A DNA stretch of 64,000 bases from JAXGXQ01 sp040772685 (GTDB lineage Bacteria > Bacillota > Clostridia > Saccharofermentanales > UBA5734). The stretch lies in NCBI GenBank assembly GCA_040772685.1, contig JAXGXQ010000006.1:62001-126000 (forward strand), read 5' to 3'. The first letter of the stretch is position 1, and each line of letters starts with the position of its first letter. The notes under the pieces are model-generated. The model had not been told where the DNA came from and searched no databases. It saw only the letters and a program-made list of their open reading frames with translations. Below, one piece after another: positions 7,104 to 16,379 of this stretch. Made by a program: the position numbers and the translations under genes.

Positions 7104-9371
7104 ATGTTGAAATTAATGAAATATCTCAAGCCATATTTATTGGCTATCCTTGTGATTTTCGCTTTGCTTTTCGGCCAGGCCATGGCAGATTTAGCACTGC
7201 CGGATTATATGTCACGCATTGTCGATTACGGTTTGCAGCGCGGCGGCATTGAAAGCAGTATTCCCGAGGTGATACGAGCAGCTGAATTTGAACGCCTGCA
7301 GCTGCTGATGAACAGCGAAGATCAGGCTTTTGTGCGTAGTAAGTTTGAGACTTTATCAGTGCCTGCTTCTCCGAGTTCAGGGTCAATATCCGATACCAAC
7401 ACGGCAAGCCTCCTTGAGCGTTATCCCATACTTGCCAGCGAACCGGTTGTGCGTCCGCTTGCTCTAACTGAGGAAGAACAACAACGTCTTGAAAGCATCT
7501 TTAACAGAACGGCGACCTTAGCTCAGTTTATCAAAGCCGTCGCCAGCGGCAAAGATTTGCCCGGGGACGCAGGCAGCGGTGCTGATTTGTTTGGCGAGTT
7601 ACCGCCGGGCACAGACTTATTCGCTGTCCTGGCAGGAATGCCAGCGGAACAGCGGCAGGCATTGCTGACTCAGGCTGAACTGCAGTTGAACCAATTGCCG
7701 GAGGCTGCACTCGAACAGACCGCAGCGCTTTGGATCAAAGACGAATATACCGCGGTTGGGGTCGATACCGACCGAGTTCAAAGGAACTATATGCTGTGGA
7801 TCGGTGGCCTGATGCTCTTAATTGCTTCAGCTGGTGCCGTTGCTACAGTACTTGTGAGTCTTCTGGCCTCGCGTGTTGCCGCCGGACTTGGGCGCGACCT
7901 GCGCACCCGCGTTTTCACCAAGGTTGAATCGTTCTCAAACGCCGAGTTTTCTAACTTCTCCACTGCGTCGCTGATAACGCGTTCAACCAATGACATCCAG
8001 CAAATTCAGATGTCGCTGGTCATGCTGCTGCGAATTTTGTTTTATGCGCCGATTATGGGTGTAGGCGGTATTCTCAAAGTTGTACAAACAGATGTTTCGA
8101 TGACTTGGATAATCGCGCTGGCAGTTGCTTTACTGATGACTCTGATTTTGATCTTGTTTATTTTCGCGCTGCCCCGCTTTAAACTGGTGCAGAAGCTGAT
8201 TGACCGTCTCAACCTGGTAACGCGCGAAATGCTGACAGGCCTGATGGTAATCAGGGCTTTCAATAATGAAGAACATCAGGAAGAACGCTTCGATGATACA
8301 AATAAGAAGCTGACCAGAGTTAATCTTTTTGTCAACCGGCTGATGATCCTGATGATGCCTTTCATGATGCTTGTCATGAACCTGACAACACTTGCGATTG
8401 TCTGGTTCGGGGCCAAACAGGTTGACCTTGGCAGTATTCAGATCGGCAGTCTGATGGCGTTCATGCAGTACGCAACCCAGATAATCTTCGCCTTCCTTTT
8501 TGTCTCCTTTGCCTTTATCTTGCTGCCGCGCGCCAGTGTATCCGCTTCCCGTATCGATGAAGTGCTAAGTATTGAACCCGTCATTCTCGACCCCAGGGAA
8601 CCGGTCTCCTTTCCGCCAACGGCCAGCGGCGAAGTGGTTTTTGACAATGTCAGCTTCCGTTACCCTGATGCTGACGAGAATGTGATCTGTGATATCAGCT
8701 TCAGGGCAAAACCGGGCGAGACAACTGCGTTTATTGGCAGTACAGGCAGCGGCAAGTCAACTGTCGTCAATTTAATCCCCCGCTTTTATGATGTCAGCGC
8801 TGGCAGTATCCGCGTCGACGGCATCGACATCCGCGATGTGAATATGGCTGAACTGCGTGCCCGGATCGGTTATGTACCACAAGAAGGCGTATTGTTTACA
8901 GGCGATATCTCAAGCAATATCCGTTACGGCGAGCCGGACGCGACTGATGCCGAAGTCAGACATGCCGCAGAGGTTGCCCAGGCATTAGATTTCATTGACC
9001 AGTCAGCCGCAGGTTTTGCTACTGAAATCGCCCAGGGCGGCGCCAATGTTTCCGGCGGGCAGAGACAGCGCCTTTCCATCGCGCGCGCTTTAGCGAGAAA
9101 GCCGGATATCTATATTTTTGATGACAGTTTTTCAGCGCTTGATTATCGTACGGACACCAAGTTGCGCCAAGCGCTTAAGGCGGATACAGGTGACGCGACG
9201 GTACTGATTGTAGCCCAGCGTATCGGTACAATAATTAACGCCGAACAGATAATTGTGCTTGATGAAGGCAGAGTAGTCGGCATAGGTACACATCGCGAAC
9301 TGTTAAAAACCTGCCCGGTTTACCAGGAAATTGCCCTGTCGCAACTTTCACAGGAGGAACTGGCGGTATGA
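7104..9371 (+). CDS. ABC exporter half-transporter, degenerate-site subunit
   Basis: 755-residue fused membrane/ATPase subunit. The first transmembrane helix (residues about 8-30) is followed by a large extracytoplasmic insert (about 40-225), a known variant in Clostridia, then five more helices and an ATPase domain from about 510. Walker A GSTGSGKST and signature VSGGQRQRL are canonical, but the Walker B stretch reads YIFDDSFSALD, with Asp where the catalytic Glu normally sits. This is the pattern of the non-hydrolytic half of heterodimeric exporters such as BmrCD or TM287/288. It overlaps the next gene by 4 nt (ATGA), which implies translational coupling and assembly as a heterodimer. Drug or lipid export is the usual role; substrate unknown. 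Confidence 0.9.
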   Translation: MLKLMKYLKPYLLAILVIFALLFGQAMADLALPDYMSRIVDYGLQRGGIESSIPEVIRAAEFERLQLLMNSEDQAFVRSKFETLSVPASPSSGSISDTNTASLLERYPILASEPVVRPLALTEEEQQRLESIFNRTATLAQFIKAVASGKDLPGDAGSGADLFGELPPGTDLFAVLAGMPAEQRQALLTQAELQLNQLPEAALEQTAALWIKDEYTAVGVDTDRVQRNYMLWIGGLMLLIASAGAVATVLVSLLASRVAAGLGRDLRTRVFTKVESFSNAEFSNFSTASLITRSTNDIQQIQMSLVMLLRILFYAPIMGVGGILKVVQTDVSMTWIIALAVALLMTLILILFIFALPRFKLVQKLIDRLNLVTREMLTGLMVIRAFNNEEHQEERFDDTNKKLTRVNLFVNRLMILMMPFMMLVMNLTTLAIVWFGAKQVDLGSIQIGSLMAFMQYATQIIFAFLFVSFAFILLPRASVSASRIDEVLSIEPVILDPREPVSFPPTASGEVVFDNVSFRYPDADENVICDISFRAKPGETTAFIGSTGSGKSTVVNLIPRFYDVSAGSIRVDGIDIRDVNMAELRARIGYVPQEGVLFTGDISSNIRYGEPDATDAEVRHAAEVAQALDFIDQSAAGFATEIAQGGANVSGGQRQRLSIARALARKPDIYIFDDSFSALDYRTDTKLRQALKADTGDATVLIVAQRIGTIINAEQIIVLDEGRVVGIGTHRELLKTCPVYQEIALSQLSQEELAV

Positions 9372-11329
9372 GTAAACGTTTGGAGCAAGCCCGGAAAGAT
9401 TTAGAAACGGGTAATAAAGATAATTCCACAGCTTCGGCCTCGCCGGCTGGCAAAGGCGGTCGTGGCTTTGGGCCCGGCGGCCGAGGCGGACCGGGTCACG
9501 GAGGCCCGGCCGGAGCTATGATGGGCGGCGAAAAGGCCCGCGACTTTAAAGGTTCGCTGGCTAAGCTGACCCGTTTTCTGCGACCTTACTGGTTCCGGAT
9601 TATTCTTGTTATGTTGTTTGCCGCAACCAGCACAGTGTTCACTATTGCCGGACCTAAAATCCTTAGTGAAGCAATCAATATTCTGTATGAAGGTGTTTTG
9701 GGCAAAATGGCCGGCAGCGGCCAGGGCATTGATTTTACCGGCATCGGCAAAGTGCTTTTGTGGCTGCTCGGGCTTTATGCGCTGAGTTCGATACTTACTT
9801 ATATCCAAGGGTTCATAATGAGCGGTCTGGCACAGCATATCAGCTACTCACTGCGGCGCGACATATCGCTCAAGATCAAACGGCTGCCACTAAGCTACTT
9901 CGACAAAACCACACACGGTGAAGTTCTCTCAAGAGTCACCAATGACGTTGACACTGTAAGCCAAACCCTCAATCAGAGCCTTTCACAGTTGGTAACCTCT
10001 GTTGCAACCTTAGTGGGCGCCCTGATTATGATGCTCTCGATCAGCCTGGTGATGACTCTGTCTGCTCTTATTGTGTTACCGCTGTCGATGCTGATTATTC
10101 GTCTGATAGTTAAGCGTTCGCAAAAATATTTCCGTACCCAGCAGACATTCCTGGGGCATCTCAACGGCCACGTTGAGGAAATGTACAGCGGTCATTTAGT
10201 GGTTAAGGCTTTTAATGGCGAAGCCCGTTCCATCGAAACATTTGAAGAACTGAACAGCGAGCTTTATAAATCTTCCTGGAGATCACAGTTCCTTTCCGGC
10301 ATCATGATGCCCCTGATGGGATTTGTCGGTAATCTCGGCTACGTATTTGTAGTGTTAATCGGCGCGCTGCAGGCTTCCCGCGGCGCAGTCCTGCTGGGAG
10401 ATATCGTCGCCTTTATCCAATATGTCCGGATGTTTAACCAGCCGATTACACAGCTGGCCAGTGTGGCTAATGTTTTACAATCAACCACAGCTGCTGCTGA
10501 AAGGGTTTTCGAATTTCTGGAAGAAACTGAAGAACCGGATGACTTGGCTGAAACCGCATCAGCTGAAGGCATTACTGGTCAGGTCAGCTTTGAAAATGTA
10601 AGCTTTGGCTACAATCCGGATCAGACTGTTATTACCAGTTTTTCAGCTGACGTCGCTCCCGGCCAGATGGTTGCTATTGTCGGTCCCACCGGTGCCGGTA
10701 AAACTACTATAGTCAAGCTCCTGATGCGGTTTTACGATGTGCGGTCGGGCGCTATTAAAATTGACGGGGTGGATATCCGCAAGTTCAAACGCAGTGAGCT
10801 GCGCGGGTTGTTTGGCATGGTTCTGCAGGATACCTGGCTGTTTAATGGCACTATCAGCGAAAACATTCGTTTCAGCCGTGAAGAAGCGACAGATGAGGAG
10901 ATTCAGGCCGCCGCCCAGGCAGCCTCGGCCGACCACTTCATCCGTACCCTGCCGGGTGGCTATGATATGGTGCTGAACGAAGAAGCCACCAATATTTCGC
11001 AAGGCCAGAAACAACTGCTGACAATTGCCCGCGCCCTTTTGGCCGATCCGCGGATCTTGATTTTGGATGAAGCGACCAGCTCGGTTGACACGCGTACAGA
11101 AGTGTTAATTCAGCAAGCAATGGCTCGCCTGATGCACGGACGCACCAGTTTTATCATCGCTCATCGGCTTTCAACTATTCGTGATGCCGACCTGATTCTG
11201 GTTATGCGTGACGGCGACATAATTGAACAAGGAACTCACACTCAACTGCTGGCAGCGAAAGGATTTTACAGCGAGCTGTACCATAGTCAGTTTGAAACCG
11301 GTGTATCTGAAGACAACGGCATTAAGTAA
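9368..11329 (+). CDS. ABC exporter half-transporter, catalytic partner
   Basis: 653 residues. It opens with a cytoplasmic Gly/Pro-rich tail (about residues 20-50), common in clostridial exporters of this type, then six membrane helices and an ATPase domain. Walker A is GPTGAGKTT (about 438), Walker B LILDEATSSVD has the catalytic Glu, but the signature is ISQGQKQLL instead of LSGGQ. Together with the upstream subunit this gives exactly one complete and one degenerate ATP site. SD AGGAGG lies inside the end of the upstream gene. A bidirectional terminator follows. Confidence 0.92.
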   Translation: MSKRLEQARKDLETGNKDNSTASASPAGKGGRGFGPGGRGGPGHGGPAGAMMGGEKARDFKGSLAKLTRFLRPYWFRIILVMLFAATSTVFTIAGPKILSEAINILYEGVLGKMAGSGQGIDFTGIGKVLLWLLGLYALSSILTYIQGFIMSGLAQHISYSLRRDISLKIKRLPLSYFDKTTHGEVLSRVTNDVDTVSQTLNQSLSQLVTSVATLVGALIMMLSISLVMTLSALIVLPLSMLIIRLIVKRSQKYFRTQQTFLGHLNGHVEEMYSGHLVVKAFNGEARSIETFEELNSELYKSSWRSQFLSGIMMPLMGFVGNLGYVFVVLIGALQASRGAVLLGDIVAFIQYVRMFNQPITQLASVANVLQSTTAAAERVFEFLEETEEPDDLAETASAEGITGQVSFENVSFGYNPDQTVITSFSADVAPGQMVAIVGPTGAGKTTIVKLLMRFYDVRSGAIKIDGVDIRKFKRSELRGLFGMVLQDTWLFNGTISENIRFSREEATDEEIQAAAQAASADHFIRTLPGGYDMVLNEEATNISQGQKQLLTIARALLADPRILILDEATSSVDTRTEVLIQQAMARLMHGRTSFIIAHRLSTIRDADLILVMRDGDIIEQGTHTQLLAAKGFYSELYHSQFETGVSEDNGIK

Positions 11330-11365
11330 AAAAAGCGACGGGTATAGACAAAAACCCGCAAATTA

Positions 11366-11396
11366 AAAAGGCAACGGTGTTCAGCCGTTGCCTTTT
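11366..11396. terminator. Bidirectional intrinsic terminator
   Basis: AAAAGGCAACGG (11366-11377) pairs perfectly with CCGTTGCCTTTT (11385-11396) around a 7-nt loop. The A-run and T-run at the two flanks let it serve both the ABC exporter operon on the plus strand and the FGGY kinase on the minus strand. Confidence 0.85.
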
Positions 11397-11413
11397 AAGC
11401 GGACTATTTAAAT

Positions 11414-12844
11414 TTAGCAGTTGCCTTGCTGATAAAATTCCAGATACTGCTGATAACGGGCGCGGATGAGTTCTGAGTTTTCTGGATTTGGTTCCGAAGG
11501 CAGGCCGCGGTCACCTTCAAAATCTTCCGGACTGTTAATCAGACCGAGCGCGGCCATACCCATTGCGGCACCGCCAAGCAGGGAAGCCTGGCTCGATTTG
11601 GCGATCCGCAACGGCTGGTTCCACAAGTCGGCAGCCATTTGCGACCAGATGCGTGAGTTGTTGATGCCGCCGGAGATGCGGATTTCATACGGTGCATCGG
11701 TGGCTGTAGTTAAGAGCTCGTAGCATTGGTAAAGATTAAACAAAATGCCTTCCAGTAAAGCGGTATAGAGTTCAGGCAGCCGGTGGGCCGCCAGAATGCC
11801 GGCAAAGCCACCGCGGCGGCTGTCCATCCAGCCGGGGCAGCGTTCGCCGTAAAGGAACGGCAGGAAAGTCGGCGGCGTTGACATGTCAGCCCGCAGAACC
11901 ATGTTATCCATTTCCTTATAGCTCATTTCAGGCGAGAAGGTAATTTTAAACCAGTCGACACAATTGGTGGCACCATTGGTGGCAGCGCCGCAGATATAAC
12001 GGTCGGGGGCGTAATAGCACCATGTACCCGGGCTTTGCGGCAGAATTGGCTTGTCCGAAGTTACGCGCAAAGCACCACTGGTGCCGACGGAAAGGGTCAT
12101 AATTCCGGGCTTAAGCGCGCCGGCGCCAACCTGGTTCATTGAACCATCCGGATAAGGCAGACCTACAGGTATTCCCGGTTTTACGCCAAGCAGCCTGGCT
12201 GCTTCCGGCAACAAGGTGGCATAGGTGTTTTCCTTGCTGTAGCGCTGCAGCTCAGGCAGCTGATTAACGGAAATGCCGGCCATTTCAATTGTATGCTGAT
12301 TCCAGTCCAGATTATGGGTATTCATTAAAGCTGTGCCGGAAATCAGGCTGGTGCTGGCCCGGAGTTCGCCGGTCAGGCGATGATAGAGGAAACTGCCCTG
12401 ATCGAGCACTTTGTCGTCGGGTTTGATCATGTCTTGCTTTTGCAGGAGCATCAGCTTGTATAGCGGGTAGATCGCGTGCGGCATACAGCCGGTTTCGTAA
12501 TAAAGTGTGCGCGTCAGTTCCTCATTTGCCCGGATCGGCAAAGCTATAGCGGAGGCATCACGCCACGCCCAGGTTAAAATTCGGGTTTTTGGACGTATAC
12601 TGCTGTCGGTAATCAGGACGCTGTGCCACGTACAATTGAGTGCAACCACTTCAATGTCATAACCTGCGGCAGCTTCGTTGCCAATCTCAAAAATCATCGC
12701 CATCATGCCGTCAGCTTCTATGGTTGAACCATCGCTCACTGATTCCGGATACATCCGGGTGATCATGTTGACTACGCCCTTCTGCGGCTCGTATACCATT
12801 GCTTTTGCTGCAGAGGTACTCGCTTCCAGAACAAGTATTGCCAT
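11414..12844 (-). CDS. FGGY family carbohydrate kinase (gluconokinase-like)
   Basis: 476-residue sugar kinase with the two actin-like ATPase domains of the FGGY family (normal length about 490-500). Seen: N-terminal phosphate loop LEASTSAAKAMVY, ILTWAWRDASA resembling the ITWAD.R motif of gluconokinases, the catalytic-Asp region PYPDGSMNQVGAGA, SVGTSGALR, and the C-terminal nucleotide site RISGGINNSRIW. Gluconate or another aldonate/pentulose is the likely substrate; the family does not fix it. A clear SD (AGGGAG) precedes the ATG. It could feed the pentose phosphate genes at the start of the window, but the ABC exporter operon separates them. Confidence 0.87.
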   Translation of the reverse strand: MAILVLEASTSAAKAMVYEPQKGVVNMITRMYPESVSDGSTIEADGMMAMIFEIGNEAAAGYDIEVVALNCTWHSVLITDSSIRPKTRILTWAWRDASAIALPIRANEELTRTLYYETGCMPHAIYPLYKLMLLQKQDMIKPDDKVLDQGSFLYHRLTGELRASTSLISGTALMNTHNLDWNQHTIEMAGISVNQLPELQRYSKENTYATLLPEAARLLGVKPGIPVGLPYPDGSMNQVGAGALKPGIMTLSVGTSGALRVTSDKPILPQSPGTWCYYAPDRYICGAATNGATNCVDWFKITFSPEMSYKEMDNMVLRADMSTPPTFLPFLYGERCPGWMDSRRGGFAGILAAHRLPELYTALLEGILFNLYQCYELLTTATDAPYEIRISGGINNSRIWSQMAADLWNQPLRIAKSSQASLLGGAAMGMAALGLINSPEDFEGDRGLPSEPNPENSELIRARYQQYLEFYQQGNC

Positions 12845-12966
12845 ACGTATCTCCCTATCAACTTATTGAACAGACAAACAACAGTTATAAAAGCAAACGT
12901 GTCAGCAGCTGAATGTTGTTCGATTGTTATGAATATTATAAGGAACAGCCCGTGGTTAATCAATCC

Positions 12967-12993
12967 GTTGAGCTTCCGGCTGTTGAGCTTCCG
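12967..12993 (+). repeat. Two direct copies of GTTGAGCTTCCG
   Basis: A 12-bp direct repeat (12967-12978 and 12982-12993) lies in the 173-bp space upstream of the FGGY kinase and downstream of the AarF-type gene. No function is evident; it might be a regulator site for the kinase gene. Confidence 0.4.
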
Positions 12994-13017
12994 TCCGCCT
13001 TGTATCAGCGACGCTCG

Positions 13018-14724
13018 CTATTTCATCTTCCGGCCGCGGATCATAGAAACAATCAGCCCCGCCACAATAAGCGCAGAAATCAGAATACTGGACCGCAGCA
13101 CAAAAGAATTGATCAGCAGCGCGGAGGCGTCGGTGTTGGCCATAATGCTTGAACCGATAATTATCCCGGCGATGATTATACTTACTGCCAGCAGGACCAT
13201 TGCGAAAGCCAACCGGTTGAATATCTGGTTCAGCTGATGATGCAAAGCTTTTCGGTTTTTTAAATCCAGATATATTGTGTAGTCGTCATCTTCCAGCTTG
13301 CGCAGAAAATTGAGCGCGCTGCCGGGCGCTTCCCGGATCAGGGTTTCGTAGGCTGATGCGGTGGAGAGCAGGCGCCTGTATTGGTCTCGGGGATTAAATG
13401 ATTCACGCAACAGATTCTTAGTGATTGGTTTCATGATTGTCAGGAGATCGAGGGAATTGTCGAGCTTTTCCACGATTCCTTCCAGCGTCACCAGCATTTT
13501 AGCTACCAGTGCCAGCTCACCCGGGATCCGCACGTGATATTTACGCGCCAGTTCAAATATTTCCAGTAACAGCTCGCCTACCTTTATTTCTTCAATGGGC
13601 AGCTCCAGATATCGCTCCAGCAACTGGTTGATGTCGTTGCGGAAACGATGCAACATTGAGCGCTGTTTCATGGTATCGAGGGCGATAATGGCCTCCACAA
13701 CCATACCGCCGTCGTTGTTGGCCATGCCTACCAGCATGTCACTGAGAATTCGCCGGCGTGAGGCAGAGAGACGGCCTACTTGTCCCAGATCAATAAAGGC
13801 AAGCTTGCCGTCTTTCATGACCAGTAGATTTCCAGGATGAGGATCGGCGTGGAAAAAGCCGTCACGCAGCATCTGCTGAGCTAAAGTGCGTGAAAGCCGC
13901 AGGGCGAGCTCGCTGCAATCACATTCAGCCGCTTTAAGTTGTTCAACCTGATTAATACTGATACCATTGATGAGCTCCATTGTCAGTACGCAGCGTGTTG
14001 TATAAACCCAGCGGATTTCCGGAAAATGAATACTGGTATCAGCTGCGAAGTTTTTGCGGAAGCGGTCAGCGTTTTCGCCTTCGCTGATAAAATCAAGTTC
14101 ATTCAACAAGGCTGTTTCCAGTTCAGCGACCATGGACAAAAAATCGTATTGCTCGCCCAAACTTGTATGGCGATCCAATAATCCAGCAATATCTTTAAGA
14201 ATATCGAGATCAATTTTGATTTGAGCTTCGATTCCAGGGCGCTGAACCTTAACCGCAACCTGCTGGCCGGAAATGAGCCTGGCAGTATGTACCTGCGAAA
14301 TTGAAGCTGAAGCCAGCGGTTTCTTGTCAATGCTGGCGTAGACTTCTGTTGGTGGTTTGCCAAAAGCCTCGTACAGCACACTTTCAATATCCTGCCAGGG
14401 TATCGGGCTGACTGATTGCTGAAGCTTTTCCAGTTCAAAAATAACTTCAGCCGGCAGTAAGTCGGGGCGGGTGCTGAGCAGTTGGCCGATTTTGACAAAT
14501 GTCGGGCCTAATGTTTCACATACCCGCCGCAAGCGAACTCCGGCTGTTAATGGTGCCTTCTTGTGCTCCGTGTCATCTCCATCTTCGGTATAAATTTCGT
14601 GCGGCCGCAGGTGAAGAGCGCGGAATATCCCGGCCTGCCGCAAGAACAAGCCGAAACCGTTTTTCGCCAGAACTGTTACGATCTGGCGATAACGATTAAG
14701 ATGCAGACGGGAGACGGAGGCCAT
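13018..14724 (-). CDS. AarF/UbiB/ABC1 atypical kinase family protein
   Basis: 568-residue membrane-anchored protein-kinase-like ATPase. Seen: the family-specific KIGQ motif (PTFVKIGQLLSTR), the alanine-rich loop ASASISQVHTA that replaces the glycine loop, the catalytic lysine in VAVKVQRPG, HADPHPGNLLV, and FIDLGQVGRL in place of DFG. Two hydrophobic helices at the C-terminus (about 505-560) should anchor it to the membrane. In quinone-making bacteria UbiB supports ubiquinone synthesis; in clostridia without quinones its job is unknown, with isoprenoid lipid handling proposed for the wider family. It is transcribed after a phasin-like gene, only 6 bp apart, a pairing that suggests joint function. 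Confidence 0.9.
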   Translation of the reverse strand: MASVSRLHLNRYRQIVTVLAKNGFGLFLRQAGIFRALHLRPHEIYTEDGDDTEHKKAPLTAGVRLRRVCETLGPTFVKIGQLLSTRPDLLPAEVIFELEKLQQSVSPIPWQDIESVLYEAFGKPPTEVYASIDKKPLASASISQVHTARLISGQQVAVKVQRPGIEAQIKIDLDILKDIAGLLDRHTSLGEQYDFLSMVAELETALLNELDFISEGENADRFRKNFAADTSIHFPEIRWVYTTRCVLTMELINGISINQVEQLKAAECDCSELALRLSRTLAQQMLRDGFFHADPHPGNLLVMKDGKLAFIDLGQVGRLSASRRRILSDMLVGMANNDGGMVVEAIIALDTMKQRSMLHRFRNDINQLLERYLELPIEEIKVGELLLEIFELARKYHVRIPGELALVAKMLVTLEGIVEKLDNSLDLLTIMKPITKNLLRESFNPRDQYRRLLSTASAYETLIREAPGSALNFLRKLEDDDYTIYLDLKNRKALHHQLNQIFNRLAFAMVLLAVSIIIAGIIIGSSIMANTDASALLINSFVLRSSILISALIVAGLIVSMIRGRKMK

Positions 14725-14730
14725 TTTTAC

Positions 14731-15168
14731 CTACATCCCTGAATGTTGATCTGTGTCTTGGTCTGGGTGTGGGTCAGGACTAATTGAACCTGTTTTATCT
14801 GCTGCTGAATCAAACGCAGATGTCGCAGCGGCTTCGACAGCACTTGAACCAACACCGGTTTCACGGGCTGCCAGTGCTGCTTCAACCTGCTTACGTACTA
14901 TTAACTCGAGCTCGGCTTTTCTTGCTGCTTCGTCTTTCAAGCCAATTTTTTTGAGTGCGTGGTTAACTTCATTGCTGATCATTTGCTGAATCTCAGCGCG
15001 GCTGGATTTGCCTTTTTCAATCAGGTCATCAGCTACTTTGCGGGCGTCTTTATTAGCGACTTCACCGCGCTTTACCATTTCCTCGACCATTTCCTCAATT
15101 TTTTCTTTGGAGTAGGCTGCGAGGCCGAGGCCAAAATCGAATGATTTTTTGAGGAGATTATCCGACAT
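14731..15168 (-). CDS. Phasin-like coiled-coil protein
   Basis: 145 residues. Residues 1-100 are highly charged amphipathic helix (KEKIEEMVEEMVKRGEV...ADDLIEKGKSSRAEIQQMI), resembling the polyhydroxyalkanoate granule-associated/phasin group. The last ~45 residues are disordered and rich in Ala, Ser, Asp and Pro. No signal peptide. A strong SD (AAGGAGGTG) lies upstream. It is the first gene of a two-gene operon with the AarF-type kinase. No polyester synthase is visible in the window, so a granule role is unsupported; a membrane- or lipid-surface helper for the kinase is an inference. Confidence 0.75.
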   Translation of the reverse strand: MSDNLLKKSFDFGLGLAAYSKEKIEEMVEEMVKRGEVANKDARKVADDLIEKGKSSRAEIQQMISNEVNHALKKIGLKDEAARKAELELIVRKQVEAALAARETGVGSSAVEAAATSAFDSAADKTGSISPDPHPDQDTDQHSGM

Positions 15169-15283
15169 ACGAAGAGCACCTCCTTGTCGAGACTGGTGCC
15201 AGGCAACTGCGGGATTGCAGGCCTCCTGCCAGCTGATTTTATGATATCACCGGGGCAGAACGCGCGCAAACGCTGCGAGGCTA

Positions 15284-16225
15284 TTATGGCAGCGGCTCAC
15301 GCTTGGTTGGCCATTCAACCAGCAAAATAGCGGAGAAAATTATTAGACCGCCGAAAATCAAACGGAATGAAAAACGGTCAAAACCGAATATGATGGCAAG
15401 CAAGCTGCCAAACAGTGCTTCCAGTGAGAGGAGAATGGCTGTGCGGGCAGCAGAAGTGTGGCGCTGAGCATAGGTTTGCAGAAAATAAGCAACACACGAG
15501 CTAAAAAGCAATAAATAAAGCATAGAAGGGCCGCCTTGCGCCCAGTTGATGCTGGCCAGCGGCACCCAATCCAACGGCAAAACCAGTAATGAGCAAACAG
15601 CGGCAGTAAACATTTGCAGGAAAATTAAACGGGGAACACTCACTTTGGTAATTGCTGATTCCAAAGCAATTAATTGGAACGCGAAACAAACGGCACAAAG
15701 CAGTGTTAATAAGTCGCCTGTCAGATGAGTTTCACTAAGTCCCTGGACGCTGACAGTCAGAATACTGACTCCGGCAAAACAGAGAAAGGCCCCGAAGACG
15801 ATGCGTTTTTGCGGCCGCTGACGATAGAGCAAAGCAGAGAAGAGAGGAACCATGACAACATAAGTGGCTGTCAGGAAGGCGTTGCGGGAAGGAGTGGACA
15901 ACTGCAAGCCGACTGTTTGGGTGATAAAACCGAAATAAAGCAAAAGACCGACACCGGTGCCGATTAACCATTCTCTCAGCGGCATTTTGCGCAATTCGCG
16001 CCTAAACAGGATGCCGAACAACAAAGCTGCGCCGCTGAAACGGATTGCCATAACCATTGAAGCTGTCAGACCCGAATTTAGCGCCAGCTTTGTAGCCGGG
16101 AAGCCACCGCCCCAAATCAGAGAAGCAAGCAACAGCATGCTCTCGGGTAAATAGTTCCAACGTTTCAATCTGCTTAATGCAGTAGAAAATGTAAAAAGTG
16201 CTTGATCTTTCTGAGTGTCGTTCAT
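15284..16225 (-). CDS. EamA/DMT-superfamily permease
   Basis: 313-residue polytopic membrane protein with two EamA repeats and about ten predicted helices. The first repeat starts with LLLASLIWGGGFPATKLAL and the second with LTLLCAVCFAFQLIALESA, each followed by the usual conserved Pro/Gly positions (STPSRNAFLTATYVVMVPLF). These carriers export or import small metabolites such as amino acids or nucleotides. The ATG has an AGGGA site upstream. It runs in the same direction as the phasin/AarF operon with a 115-bp gap, so joint transcription is uncertain. Substrate cannot be assigned. Confidence 0.85.
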   Translation of the reverse strand: MNDTQKDQALFTFSTALSRLKRWNYLPESMLLLASLIWGGGFPATKLALNSGLTASMVMAIRFSGAALLFGILFRRELRKMPLREWLIGTGVGLLLYFGFITQTVGLQLSTPSRNAFLTATYVVMVPLFSALLYRQRPQKRIVFGAFLCFAGVSILTVSVQGLSETHLTGDLLTLLCAVCFAFQLIALESAITKVSVPRLIFLQMFTAAVCSLLVLPLDWVPLASINWAQGGPSMLYLLLFSSCVAYFLQTYAQRHTSAARTAILLSLEALFGSLLAIIFGFDRFSFRLIFGGLIIFSAILLVEWPTKREPLP

Positions 16226-16379
16226 TCTTTTTCCCTGTTCTGCAAATTCAGTTGCAGAAGGAAGTATAGCACAACACCGGGCGGCAGGCGTGCCTGATAA
16301 CAGAGTGCCTGGTAGCAGAATGCAGCTTCAACATGCTACAATGCAGAAATAGTCTTTGTTTATATCGACGAGGTACTAA

